Assembly (NCBI GenBank): GCA_020201305.1
Contig: JAIVHC010000197.1
Location: 1-7,689, forward strand
Length of the DNA stretch: 7,689 nt
Source: Geobacteraceae bacterium
GTDB lineage: Bacteria; Desulfobacterota; Desulfuromonadia; Desulfuromonadales; Desulfuromonadaceae
Direction: 5' to 3'
The notes beneath the pieces are model-generated. The model ran no database searches and was not told the DNA's origin. It saw only the letters and a list, made by a program, of their open reading frames with translations. Positions 1-6,446 of this stretch are shown here, piece after piece; within the stretch, counting starts at the first letter, position 1; the number at the start of each line of letters is the position of its first letter. The translations under genes and the position numbers were made by a program.

Positions 1-1224
1 GCGCTGTTCTTTACCGGGGTTGCGGGTCTCACTCTTATAGTGGGGTTGAATCCGGAGATAGTCATCGAAATTTTATACCGCAGCATGGATAAATTCGCCC
101 TTATCGTGGTGCTGTTTTTTGTTCTGTGCGGCAACATCATGACTACAGGCTCCATCGTAAAGAAACTCATCAAAACCGCTGACGTTATGGTAGGGTTTCT
201 TCCCGGCGGGCTGGCAATGGCCGGTATTCTGGCATGCGGTTTTTTTGGTGCCATTTCTGGCTCTACTGTAGCAACGGTAGTAGCCATCGGGGGGTTCATG
301 ATTCCGGCGCTCATGGAGCATAACTACGATGAGAAATTCAGCATCGGGGTTATGAGTACCGCCCCGATTCTGGGTGTGATTATTCCCCCGTCCATAGCCA
401 TGATCCTCTACGCCATGATCAGCACCGATTCACTCGAAGCCCTGTTCCTTACCGGGTTTATTCCCGGGTTTATGCTCATGGCCGGGATGTCTCTGTATAC
501 ATGGCTTAAATGCAAAAGTTTGGGAATGCAGAGGCGCGAGCGTCCTAAACTGGGTGATGTTTTCGCTGTCTTGCGTGAAAGTATCTGGGCTCTGCTGCTG
601 CCGGTAATCATCTTTGGCGGCATCTACTCCGGCCTTTTTACCGCCAATGAGGCAGCTATAGTTGCGTGTGTATATGCATTCGGGGTTGAGTTGTTTATCC
701 ACCGCGATATGAAACTAGGTGACGTAAAGCAAGTGATTGTCGCGTCTGCAGTTACTGCGGCCACCCTGTTGGTAATTGTCGCCGGTGCTTCGGTATTCGG
801 CGAATATCTGACCTTCGAGCAGATCCCCAATCAGATTGCCAATGCCGCCGTAAGCAGCTTTGACTCCTCGTGGTCTTTTTTGCTCGTGGTCAATCTGTTG
901 CTGCTGTTTGTGGGAATGTTTATGGATATTATTTCCGCTACCATTATTCTGACCCCCATTTTCCTTCCTTTATTGCAAAAGTTTGGCATCGACTCCCTCC
1001 ATTTCGGCCTGATCATGACACTTAACCTGGGGATAGGCTACTGCACCCCGCCTTTGGGAGTGAGTCTGTTTATTTCGGGGGCAGTGGCAAACCGCAACAT
1101 TCTGTATGTCTCGCGTGCGGTGATGCCGTTCCTGCTTATTCAACTGGCTATTCTTTTGCTCCTGACCTTCTGGCCCGATCCGGTATTGTTCTTGCCGCGC
1201 CTGCTGCTCGACTACGCCGGTTAA
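1..1224 (+). CDS. dctM: TRAP transporter large permease (DctM family), 5' end outside the window
   Basis: This is the large membrane subunit of a tripartite ATP-independent periplasmic (TRAP) transporter. It moves a solute, typically a carboxylate, across the inner membrane using an ion gradient, together with a periplasmic DctP protein and a small DctQ subunit, both presumably upstream. The frame is open from base 1, so the 407 visible residues lack only about 20 N-terminal residues; the GTG at 40 is internal. Seen in the sequence: almost continuous hydrophobic helices; the family-typical stretch GFFGAISGSTVATVVAIGG near residues 81-99 of the fragment; 'GVIIPPSIAMILYAM' near residue 125; and a late 'GYCTPPLGVSLFISGAV' segment near residue 342. 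The gene ends 19 bases before a universal stress protein gene, so the two are probably co-transcribed. The substrate cannot be told from this subunit. Family assignment is secure. Confidence 0.95.
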   Translation, partial: ALFFTGVAGLTLIVGLNPEIVIEILYRSMDKFALIVVLFFVLCGNIMTTGSIVKKLIKTADVMVGFLPGGLAMAGILACGFFGAISGSTVATVVAIGGFMIPALMEHNYDEKFSIGVMSTAPILGVIIPPSIAMILYAMISTDSLEALFLTGFIPGFMLMAGMSLYTWLKCKSLGMQRRERPKLGDVFAVLRESIWALLLPVIIFGGIYSGLFTANEAAIVACVYAFGVELFIHRDMKLGDVKQVIVASAVTAATLLVIVAGASVFGEYLTFEQIPNQIANAAVSSFDSSWSFLLVVNLLLLFVGMFMDIISATIILTPIFLPLLQKFGIDSLHFGLIMTLNLGIGYCTPPLGVSLFISGAVANRNILYVSRAVMPFLLIQLAILLLLTFWPDPVLFLPRLLLDYAG

Positions 1225-1243
1225 AGCTAAAGGAGAAAACACC

Positions 1244-1663
1244 ATGAAGATACTCGTTCCCATTCGTGACGGTTGCACCAGTGATGCCACCCTGGAGAAC
1301 ATCATCGCATACAAGGAACAATTTAGCGCACCCATTACGTTGCTCCATGTAGTTAATGTCAAAAGCATGTATTATCGCATGATCCCGGATTTTCAGATTG
1401 AGATGATAAAGGAACAGGCAACCAGGGCAGGACAAAAGCTCCTTGATGCAAAATATGAATACCTGCGTACTGCAGGGGTGGAGGTCACTCCCCGCCTGGA
1501 GCATGGATATCCACGCGATGTCATCTGCACCATCGCCAATAGCGAAGGATTTTCCCTTCTCGTTATCGGACGGCATGAACGTGGCGAAATCCGCGATGCT
1601 CTTCTTGGTTCCGTATCCAACCATGTCCTGCACAAAGTAAAATGTCCTGTGCTGTTGTTCTGA
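1244..1663 (+). CDS. Universal stress protein (UspA family), TRAP-linked
   Basis: This is a single-domain cytoplasmic universal stress protein of 139 residues, the usual length. It has the N-terminal strand MKILVPIRDG with the conserved Asp (D9) and the C-terminal strand-loop-helix VIGRHERGEIRDALLGSVS followed by CPVLLF. In ATP-binding members the loop reads G-2x-G-9x-G-S/T. Here it is G109-2x-E112-9x-G122-S123, so the second glycine is Glu, which may weaken or alter nucleotide binding (inference). The start is fixed by AGGAG at 1229-1233 with good spacing. It lies 19 bases after dctM, like TeaD, the Usp protein encoded with the TeaABC TRAP transporter of Halomonas, so it may tune the transporter. 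Family is sure; the regulatory role is inferred from position. Confidence 0.93.
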   Translation: MKILVPIRDGCTSDATLENIIAYKEQFSAPITLLHVVNVKSMYYRMIPDFQIEMIKEQATRAGQKLLDAKYEYLRTAGVEVTPRLEHGYPRDVICTIANSEGFSLLVIGRHERGEIRDALLGSVSNHVLHKVKCPVLLF

Positions 1664-1827
1664 TTCCACTTAGCAAATAACCCCCAGTTTATGTGGCTAT
1701 ACATCCCCGAGAAGGGCGTTATTCGCACAGTATCATTACGCGCTAAATATCCTGTACAGTTGCAGTAGCAAGTGTCATAGTAGGCTATATATAGATATTC
1801 ATATTATTGCTTAGAAGGAGCTTACGC
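1664..1827 (+). other. Intergenic leader between usp and the small UGA gene
   Basis: There is no convincing gene here. An imperfect long-range hairpin can form between AATAAC-C-CCC (1676-1685) and GGG-C-GTTATT (1714-1723). It lacks a following T tract, so it is more likely an RNA-processing or stabilising structure than a terminator. A short inverted repeat TTGC-AGTA-GCAA (1760-1771) and a self-complementary CTATATATAG (1785-1794) lie nearer the next gene. The AT-rich 1785-1808 stretch could hold a -10 region for that gene, but I see no well-spaced -35 hexamer. Confidence 0.3.
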
Positions 1828-1992
1828 ATGGACTCAATCTGGATTTTAATTCTTGTTGTGGTTGTCTGGGTAGTGGTAAATCGGTGGATACTGCCTAAAT
1901 TCGGCCTCGGCTGAGGTGCTAATTCGTGTGATCTTCCGGTACGGAAGAAAAAAGATACAGATGATACGACAGATAAAAGCTCAACGGAATAA
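1828..1992 (+). CDS. Candidate small membrane-anchored selenoprotein (UGA at 1912-1914 read as Sec)
   Basis: I do not recognise a named family. An ATG at 1828 follows an excellent Shine-Dalgarno AGAAGGAG (1813-1820, 7-base spacing). The frame gives 28 residues up to a TGA: MDSIWIL, a run of Val/Leu/Trp forming one membrane helix (about residues 4-17), then NRWILPKFGLG. After the TGA it stays open for 25 codons to TAA (1990-1992): GANSCDLPVRKKK, then a hydrophilic Asp/Thr/Ser tail. Read through, the product is 54 residues with Sec29 and Cys34 (U-x4-C), which could be a redox pair. A hairpin fitting bacterial SECIS rules begins 17 bases after the UGA, and a strong terminator follows 49 bases after the TAA. 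Topology is probably a short N-terminus, one helix and a cytoplasmic tail (inference). The alternative is a plain 28-residue membrane peptide ending at the UGA. The gene's reality is likely; Sec insertion is probable but unproven. Confidence 0.7.
1932..1948 (+). promoter_or_regulatory. Candidate bacterial SECIS hairpin
   Basis: UCUUCCG (1932-1938) pairs perfectly with CGGAAGA (1942-1948) around a GUA loop (1939-1941). If the last G-C pair opens, the loop is GGUAC. The loop begins 24 bases after the UGA at 1912-1914. Known bacterial SECIS elements sit just inside the coding region after UGA, with an apical loop about 16-37 nt away and a G at the first or second loop position; this hairpin meets both rules. 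SelB would bind it and deliver Sec-tRNA. The hairpin is seen directly; its function is inferred. Confidence 0.6.
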
Positions 1993-2040
1993 CCCCCGGC
2001 ACCGTACACACGTGCATGGGAGCAACATTACGGCAAACGC

Positions 2041-2079
2041 AAAAAGGCAGACTCGCACTATTAGCGGGCCTGCCTTTTT
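2041..2079. terminator. Bidirectional intrinsic terminator between convergent genes
   Basis: A 10-bp stem AAAAAGGCAG (2041-2050) / CTGCCTTTTT (2070-2079) continues, after one A/C mismatch, into CTCGC/GCGGG (one G-U pair) with a 7-base loop. The T tract on one side and the A tract on the other make it work in both directions. It ends the small UGA gene on the + strand and the superoxide reductase on the - strand. Confidence 0.92.
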
Positions 2080-2109
2080 GTTTTTCACCCCCTGTCACAG
2101 GGAAACTGC

Positions 2110-2433
2110 TTACTTCTCTGCCTTCCACAGGCCATGCAGGTTACAGTACTCACGTGCAGTGAACTTATCTGCCTTCAAACAGAACGTTGCCTGAGGCTTA
2201 TCCCCTGGGTTAAGAAAGGTGCGGTAGCTTTTCTCATCCGCAATGATCTCAATCCACTCAATATAGTGTTCTTCAGTCATGGGATGCTCAACACTGCCAA
2301 CCGTCACCGTAATCTGATCGCCATTCTGCTCGATGACCGGCACGTGTTTCTCCTGCGCTGCATCGGTGGTATTAGCGTCAAACTTGATGTTACCGCATAC
2401 ATCGCACTTATACACACCTTGTTGTTCAGTCAT
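2110..2433 (-). CDS. Superoxide reductase (desulfoferrodoxin/neelaredoxin family) with shortened N-terminal domain
   Basis: It reduces superoxide to hydrogen peroxide in the cytoplasm without making oxygen, using rubredoxin-type electron donors, and is typical of anaerobes. All ligands of the catalytic Fe(His)4(Cys) centre are visible: H30 (in EKHVPVIE), H50 (EHPM), H56 (HYIEWIE), C97 and H100 (EYCNLHGLW), plus the catalytic Lys29. The N-terminus starts like desulforedoxin (YKCDVCGNI, C10-x2-C13), but the next roughly 20 residues of standard desulfoferrodoxin, which carry the Cys-Cys pair, are absent. The protein is therefore 107 residues instead of about 125, and the Fe(Cys)4 centre cannot form within one chain. 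The start is supported by AGGAGG (2438-2443) 4 bases before the ATG. It converges with the small UGA gene and shares its terminator. Family assignment is certain; the redox role of the remaining Cys pair is unknown. Confidence 0.95.
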   Translation of the reverse strand: MTEQQGVYKCDVCGNIKFDANTTDAAQEKHVPVIEQNGDQITVTVGSVEHPMTEEHYIEWIEIIADEKSYRTFLNPGDKPQATFCLKADKFTAREYCNLHGLWKAEK

Positions 2434-2463
2434 ACTTCCTCCTGTAGGTTTAGATTTAGGTTA

Positions 2464-2518
2464 TTTACACGAACATCTTTATAGGACAACAATCCGATAA
2501 AATCGAGACGTTCGATTT
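2464..2518 (-). promoter_or_regulatory. Possible promoter and operator of the superoxide reductase gene
   Basis: Read on the - strand, TTGTTG (2487-2492) and TGTAAA (2464-2469) are spaced by 17 bases, a moderate match to a sigma-70 promoter about 30 bases upstream of the ATG. Just upstream lies a perfect 7-bp inverted repeat AAATCGA-N5-TCGATTT (2500-2518), a plausible operator or activator site. The repeat is seen directly; promoter and regulator are inferred. Confidence 0.4.
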
Positions 2519-2648
2519 ATTTAATTTCTACTATAACAAAGAGCACAGCAAACACAACCCCAGAGGTAATATTTGCCAGGGAGCCGATTGCCCGGCTGAA
2601 GGCATGATTAGTCCGAAAAAGATAGATTATGGCGCTATCATCGGCTAG
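2517..2648 (-). pseudogene. Frame-shifted continuation of the small lipoprotein
   Basis: In the -1 frame relative to the lipoprotein ORF, starting where its TAG stop lies (2645-2647), 43 codons are open with no start codon before Val28: LADDSAIIYLFRTN, then a C-terminal hydrophobic stretch (VVFAVLFVIVEIK) ending at TAA (2517-2519). Joining both gives an 80-residue lipoprotein. The pattern of Tyr, Pro, then A-x-IY-x-aromatic-R shortly after a lipobox is reminiscent of DUF2846-type lipoproteins, but that is a weak resemblance from memory. No slippery heptamer is visible at the junction, so a decayed gene is more likely than programmed frameshifting. Confidence 0.4.
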
Positions 2649-2758
2649 GAGGCGGGCTTATAACTTTGCTTTTTCGCGCACCCGGAAAGGAATACCATTG
2701 CAAACAACGCCATGAATAGCGTAGTTGATTTTACGGCCTGTTTGATTTTAATCTGCAT
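2645..2758 (-). CDS. Very small lipoprotein (37 residues)
   Basis: ATG at 2758 is preceded by GGAG (2765-2768) with 6-base spacing. The product has a charged start (MQIKIKQAVK), a hydrophobic core and a clear lipobox LSGC, with the acylated Cys at residue 27, then only ten residues (AKKQSYKPAS). That is a classic type II signal peptide, so the mature lipopeptide would be 11 residues. It could be a genuine entericidin-like peptide. However, another frame directly continues with protein-like sequence, so it is more likely the front part of a broken 80-residue gene (see the entry at 2517-2648). It sits 53 bases downstream of the dehydratase gene and upstream of the superoxide reductase gene. No function is assigned. 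Confidence 0.5.
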   Translation of the reverse strand: MQIKIKQAVKSTTLFMALFAMVFLSGCAKKQSYKPAS

Positions 2759-2797
2759 AGTCATCTCCAAATGGTAGACGTGCATGTTGATTTATTT

Positions 2798-2810
2798 GTG
2801 CATAATGCAC
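2798..2810. repeat. Perfect inverted repeat GTGCAT-A-ATGCAC
   Basis: A 6+1+6 palindrome starts one base beyond the end of the dehydratase gene. A further copy of the half-site GTGCAT lies at 2780-2785. There is no T tract after it on the - strand, so it is not an intrinsic terminator. It could be an operator for the small lipoprotein gene or only a short 3' hairpin. Confidence 0.3.
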
Positions 2811-2811
2811 C

Positions 2812-4668
2812 CTAAATATCGTCCGCAGGTTTGCTTTTGTTGTACTCCGGCACAATAGAGTGTAAGTGCTCACACACCTGAGGCAAATCCATCTGGCGTG
2901 CCACCATATACAATTCCTCAAGTTTAGGTTTTAGTTCGAGTATATCGTCAACCACTGAATCTGCAACACAAATTTTCTCATGTCGGGTTGGCTTTACTCC
3001 TTCTCCATCGAGAAGTAGTTCTTCATACAGTTTTTCACCTGGGCGCAATCCGGTAAAAGTTATATCGATATCTTCATATGGTTTCTTGCCCGACAACCGG
3101 ATGAGCTCTTCGGCCAGATGCACAATCTTTACCGGCTCACCCATATCCAAAAGGAAAATTTCCCCCCCATCTCCCATGCTTCCAGCCTGGAGGACTAATT
3201 GACTTGCTTCTGGAATAGTCATAAAAAAACGGGTTATGTCCGGATGGGTTACAGTAACTGGCCCACCAGCACGTATCTGATTCGTAAATGTCGGAATAAC
3301 ACTGCCATTGCTTCCGAGAACATTGCCAAATCTTACAGTTACAAAACAGGTTTTGCTTTTTGCGACCATTGCCTGCACCAGTTTTTCAGCGGTGCGTTTT
3401 GTGGCCCCCATAATGTTGGTGGGGTTTACCGCTTTGTCGGTAGATATCATGACAAAACGTTCAACCCCAAATGCTGATGCTGTCTCTGCAACTACCTGAG
3501 TCCCGCGCACATTATTGTTGACTGCCTCGGCCGGATTTATCTCCATCATGGGAACATGCTTGTACGCAGCGGCATGAAAAACAACCTGGGGCATAAATTC
3601 GTCAAAAATAGCTTCTACCCGGGCACGATGACGAATATCACCCACAATAGGATAAAGAGAGATGTTGGGAAAAGTTTGGCCCAATTCCTGCTCAATTAAG
3701 AACAAAGGTGTCTCTGCATTTTCAAATAGAATGAGCTTATCCGGTACAAAGCGTGCCACCTGGCGGCATAATTCTGAGCCAATACTCCCACCAGCGCCAG
3801 TGATAAGCACACGTTTGCCTTTCAGGTAATCGGAAATTTTTCCACTCTCAAGCTTTACCGGCTTTCGTCCGAGCAAGTCCTCCAGGGAAACATCCTTAAG
3901 CTGCTGTACCGATACTGACCCATCTATCAAGCTGCTAACACCGGGCAGTGTTTTGTATGGAACATGCGCTTGTTGACACTGAAAAACAATCTCTTTGATT
4001 TTCGCACCCGAAACCGAAGGCATGGCTATAAGCACTTCTGCAATACGTTTACGTCTACAGATGGATTCAATGTCATCACAAGTTCCGAGTACCGAAATGC
4101 CTTGAAATTTTTCCCGTTGTTTCAGAGGGTCGTCATCAATGAAACCAACGGCCTTATATTTAAGGTCGTTGTTGATTCTGAGTTCGCGAGCGATTATCTG
4201 CCCTGCATTGCCTGCTCCTACGATAAGTAGGCGCCTTTCCCCGTCGCGCTTTGAGGATTTTGGATAACGACCTTCACGCCAGGCGCGAATCAGAAAGCGT
4301 ACACCTCCAATTGCCATAAAACAAAATAGACCATCCAGAAATAAAACTGTTCTAGGTATAAGTTCAAGACGGTATACAAAAACGGCGTAACCCGTAACCG
4401 CTGCTGAGGCAAGAACATTGGCTTTAAAAATTTCGATCAAATCTGTCATGGAGACATAACGCCACCAGCCGCTGAACAAATTATAACGCCAGAAAAGGAC
4501 AATTTTGATAAGAACAACAGCTGGAAGCAAACGCCAAAAAGCCTTTATCTCCATCGCTCCCAGGATAAAATCGTAGCGCACAGCAAAAGCGAGAACCAAA
4601 CTTGCTACAATTATTATCAAGTTTAAAATAATAATAAACGGCATGCGCTTATGAAAAAAAGTAAGCAT
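2812..4668 (-). CDS. Membrane-anchored nucleotide-sugar 4,6-dehydratase (PglF/WbpM/FlaA1/CapD family)
   Basis: Enzymes of this family convert UDP-GlcNAc (or a related UDP-HexNAc) to a 4-keto-6-deoxy sugar, the first step toward the deoxy-amino sugars of O-antigen, capsule or glycoprotein glycans. The 618 residues are full length for the long form. There are four N-terminal membrane helices (about residues 10-30, 45-62, 83-100, 107-126). A first Rossmann-like domain carries LLIVGAGNAGQ (147-157). The catalytic extended SDR domain has TGAGGSIGSE (290-299), STDK (409-412) and NIMGATKR (418-425). In the last motif Met420 stands where classical SDRs have Tyr, with Lys424 kept, as is typical of this subgroup. 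LRPGEKLYEELL lies near 541. The start ATG has only a weak ribosome binding site. No other glycan genes are adjacent, so the pathway cannot be named. It lies 173 bases downstream of cardiolipin synthase, probably with its own promoter. Confidence 0.95.
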   Translation of the reverse strand: MLTFFHKRMPFIIILNLIIIVASLVLAFAVRYDFILGAMEIKAFWRLLPAVVLIKIVLFWRYNLFSGWWRYVSMTDLIEIFKANVLASAAVTGYAVFVYRLELIPRTVLFLDGLFCFMAIGGVRFLIRAWREGRYPKSSKRDGERRLLIVGAGNAGQIIARELRINNDLKYKAVGFIDDDPLKQREKFQGISVLGTCDDIESICRRKRIAEVLIAMPSVSGAKIKEIVFQCQQAHVPYKTLPGVSSLIDGSVSVQQLKDVSLEDLLGRKPVKLESGKISDYLKGKRVLITGAGGSIGSELCRQVARFVPDKLILFENAETPLFLIEQELGQTFPNISLYPIVGDIRHRARVEAIFDEFMPQVVFHAAAYKHVPMMEINPAEAVNNNVRGTQVVAETASAFGVERFVMISTDKAVNPTNIMGATKRTAEKLVQAMVAKSKTCFVTVRFGNVLGSNGSVIPTFTNQIRAGGPVTVTHPDITRFFMTIPEASQLVLQAGSMGDGGEIFLLDMGEPVKIVHLAEELIRLSGKKPYEDIDITFTGLRPGEKLYEELLLDGEGVKPTRHEKICVADSVVDDILELKPKLEELYMVARQMDLPQVCEHLHSIVPEYNKSKPADDI

Positions 4669-4699
4669 AATACAAAACAGCCCAAATTAGTTTAAATTA

Positions 4700-4731
4700 A
4701 TACTAAGCATGACAAAGTAAAAAATTGTCAA
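4700..4731 (-). promoter_or_regulatory. Possible promoter/operator before the dehydratase gene
   Basis: On the - strand a consensus -35 hexamer TTGACA (4726-4731) precedes an AT-rich stretch with TAGTAT (4700-4705). The 20-base spacing is long, so the true -10 is uncertain. A perfect inverted repeat TGACAA-N9-TTGTCA (4710-4730) overlaps the -35, which would suit a repressor site. The hexamers and the repeat are seen; activity is inferred. Confidence 0.35.
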
Positions 4732-4841
4732 GCAAGAATAACATCCTTGTTAAACAAGCTGAATCTTTTTCTCTGTCCTTTATGAGAGAATAGCCGCGGA
4801 TGGAAAGTTCTACCCTAAGCAATCAATGAACTGCCCCAAAA

Positions 4842-6275
4842 TTACAGGAATGGGCTGAACAAACGCAAAAAACGGTCGCTTAATTTGCATATCACAGCCT
4901 GTTGCTCGACATCTTCCATCTTTACCCGACGTGCATTTTGCCGTGCTCGGGCAAAATGGGCGCGCAGGTTCTGGTTGGTTTCTTTATCGTAAATTTCTAC
5001 GTTGAATTCAAAGTTCAAACGCTGACTGCGCGCATCCATGTTAGCCGAGCCCACTATGGCGTAGTGCTCATCCATTAGCAGTAATTTGCTGTGCACAAAA
5101 AAGCCGGGCTGATACATGATTTCAATCCCGTAACGCAGGAGCTCGGCAAAATTGGCGCGACTCGCCCCGGCTACAAAGGGGAGATTGTTCTCCTCCGGGA
5201 GGATGATCTCCACACTAACGCCCCGAAGCGCAGCGCCGCACAGAGCAGCTATCATGGTCTGATCCGGCACAAAATACGGGGTCATGATACATACCCTGGT
5301 GCGCGCACAAGTCAAGGCTCCAGTGACAATCCACACCAGCTTTTCAAAGTTTTCATTGGGGCCGGCACTTACTCCCCGACACAGCGAATCTCCCCCGGAT
5401 ACCGGTTTCGGGTAGGTTCGTGCCTTCATTGATTCACCGGTAGCAAAGTGCCAGTCCTCCATGAAAGCCGCCTGCATATGTCCAACTATGGGGCCGTAAA
5501 ATTTAAAATGAATATCAGCCACCGGCCGGCGCATACCCGGATTGCCCACATAGTGGCGGGTGCTGATGTTCATCCCTCCGGTAAAACCCACAGAGCCATC
5601 AACAACCAGAAGTTTACGGTGGTTGCGCAGATTGATGTGCAGACCACGCTGCGAAAGGGAAAAGGGTAGAAACAGACTAAAGCGCACCTTAGTCCCCTTA
5701 AAAAGGCTGCGGATCCGTGGCATGGTATACATCTCACCGAGGGCGTCCACGAGTACGCGTACTTCGACCCCGCGTTCCGCTGCTTCTATCAACACTGTTG
5801 CAAAACGACGCCCGCAAGTGCGAGTGTCGAAGATATAGCTGGAGAGGTCAAGAAACTGCTGCGCATTCTGAATGGCCTCAAGCATGGCTGGATAGGCCTG
5901 TTCACCGTTGAGCAAAACCTCGACACGGTTTCCATCTACCAGTGGACGTCTGGTTACCGCATCGGACAGCTGACGGATGAGAACATAGTTCTGGGTTTTA
6001 AATGGAGCACGCAGAAATGCAGGCACTTCCTCCGGAGGCTCAATACCTTCGGGCAGATGGATCCCCTCCCCCCTGTTCTGCCAGGCACGGGCACGGGTGC
6101 GAATCCGGTTGCGCCCGATAAGCCAGTAAAATAATGCGCCAAACCCCGGGAGACCGAGAGAAACAGCCATCCAACCCAACGCTGCCCGTGGATCTTGTTT
6201 ATGCAACAGTATGTGTACCGAGGCCGCGACAGAAATCGAATACAAAATCAGTACGATGAACAGATCAAGCAACAT
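4842..6275 (-). CDS. cls: Cardiolipin synthase (phospholipase D superfamily, ClsA-like)
   Basis: It condenses two phosphatidylglycerol molecules into cardiolipin and glycerol at the inner membrane. The 477 residues match the usual length. Two N-terminal membrane helices (about 3-24 and 34-54) anchor the enzyme; between them lies the conserved DPRAALGWM segment. Both catalytic HKD motifs are intact: H219-x-K221-x4-D226 (NHRKLLVVDG, followed by FTGGMN) and H395-x-K397-x4-D402 (VHSKLLLMDE, followed by VGSANMD). 'TPYFVPD' near 332 is typical of bacterial cardiolipin synthases. ATG at 6275 has a modest AGGGG six bases upstream. The gene stands alone on the - strand, with a long untranslated stretch before it. 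There is no obvious terminator directly after it, so some read-through into the dehydratase gene is possible. Confident assignment. Confidence 0.95.
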   Translation of the reverse strand: MLLDLFIVLILYSISVAASVHILLHKQDPRAALGWMAVSLGLPGFGALFYWLIGRNRIRTRARAWQNRGEGIHLPEGIEPPEEVPAFLRAPFKTQNYVLIRQLSDAVTRRPLVDGNRVEVLLNGEQAYPAMLEAIQNAQQFLDLSSYIFDTRTCGRRFATVLIEAAERGVEVRVLVDALGEMYTMPRIRSLFKGTKVRFSLFLPFSLSQRGLHINLRNHRKLLVVDGSVGFTGGMNISTRHYVGNPGMRRPVADIHFKFYGPIVGHMQAAFMEDWHFATGESMKARTYPKPVSGGDSLCRGVSAGPNENFEKLVWIVTGALTCARTRVCIMTPYFVPDQTMIAALCGAALRGVSVEIILPEENNLPFVAGASRANFAELLRYGIEIMYQPGFFVHSKLLLMDEHYAIVGSANMDARSQRLNFEFNVEIYDKETNQNLRAHFARARQNARRVKMEDVEQQAVICKLSDRFLRLFSPFL

Positions 6276-6388
6276 CTACAACCCCTAAGCATATTTTCAT
6301 CCTAACAACAATGTCTCGCATGAATACTGCTCTGGAGTCCACTTGTCCGGATGTGATCCAGCTAACACACGAAATAACTTTTTATGCG

Positions 6389-6416
6389 GATATAGTTTCT
6401 GCAGCTTGTGCGACAA
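6389..6416 (-). promoter_or_regulatory. Weak candidate promoter for cardiolipin synthase
   Basis: On the - strand TTGTCG (6411-6416) and TATATC (6389-6394) are spaced by 16 bases, each matching 4 of 6 consensus positions. They lie about 115 bases upstream of the ATG. This is the best pair I see in the stretch, but weak. Confidence 0.25.
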
Positions 6417-6446
6417 ATAGTCTATATATACGGTAATTATTCAGAC

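Noticed and set aside
1661..1771. The usp frame stays open for 35 codons after its TGA, which could suggest a second UGA-recoded protein.
   Set aside because: The Usp protein already ends at its normal C-terminus (CPVLLF), the extension has no family character, and the TGA is not followed by a SECIS-like hairpin at the right distance.
2090..2102. Palindrome CCCTGT-C-ACAGGG just after the superoxide reductase stop.
   Set aside because: It is a short hairpin without its own T tract; the strong terminator at 2041-2079 explains termination.
4746..4758. Palindrome CTTGTT-A-AACAAG downstream of cardiolipin synthase as a terminator.
   Set aside because: The stem is short and AT-rich with no T tract on the - strand; at most it is an operator half-way to the dehydratase promoter.
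6265..6321. An 18-residue - strand ORF overlapping the start of cardiolipin synthase, as a possible leader peptide.
   Set aside because: It lacks a good ribosome binding site and shows no attenuator-like codon run or competing hairpins at its end.
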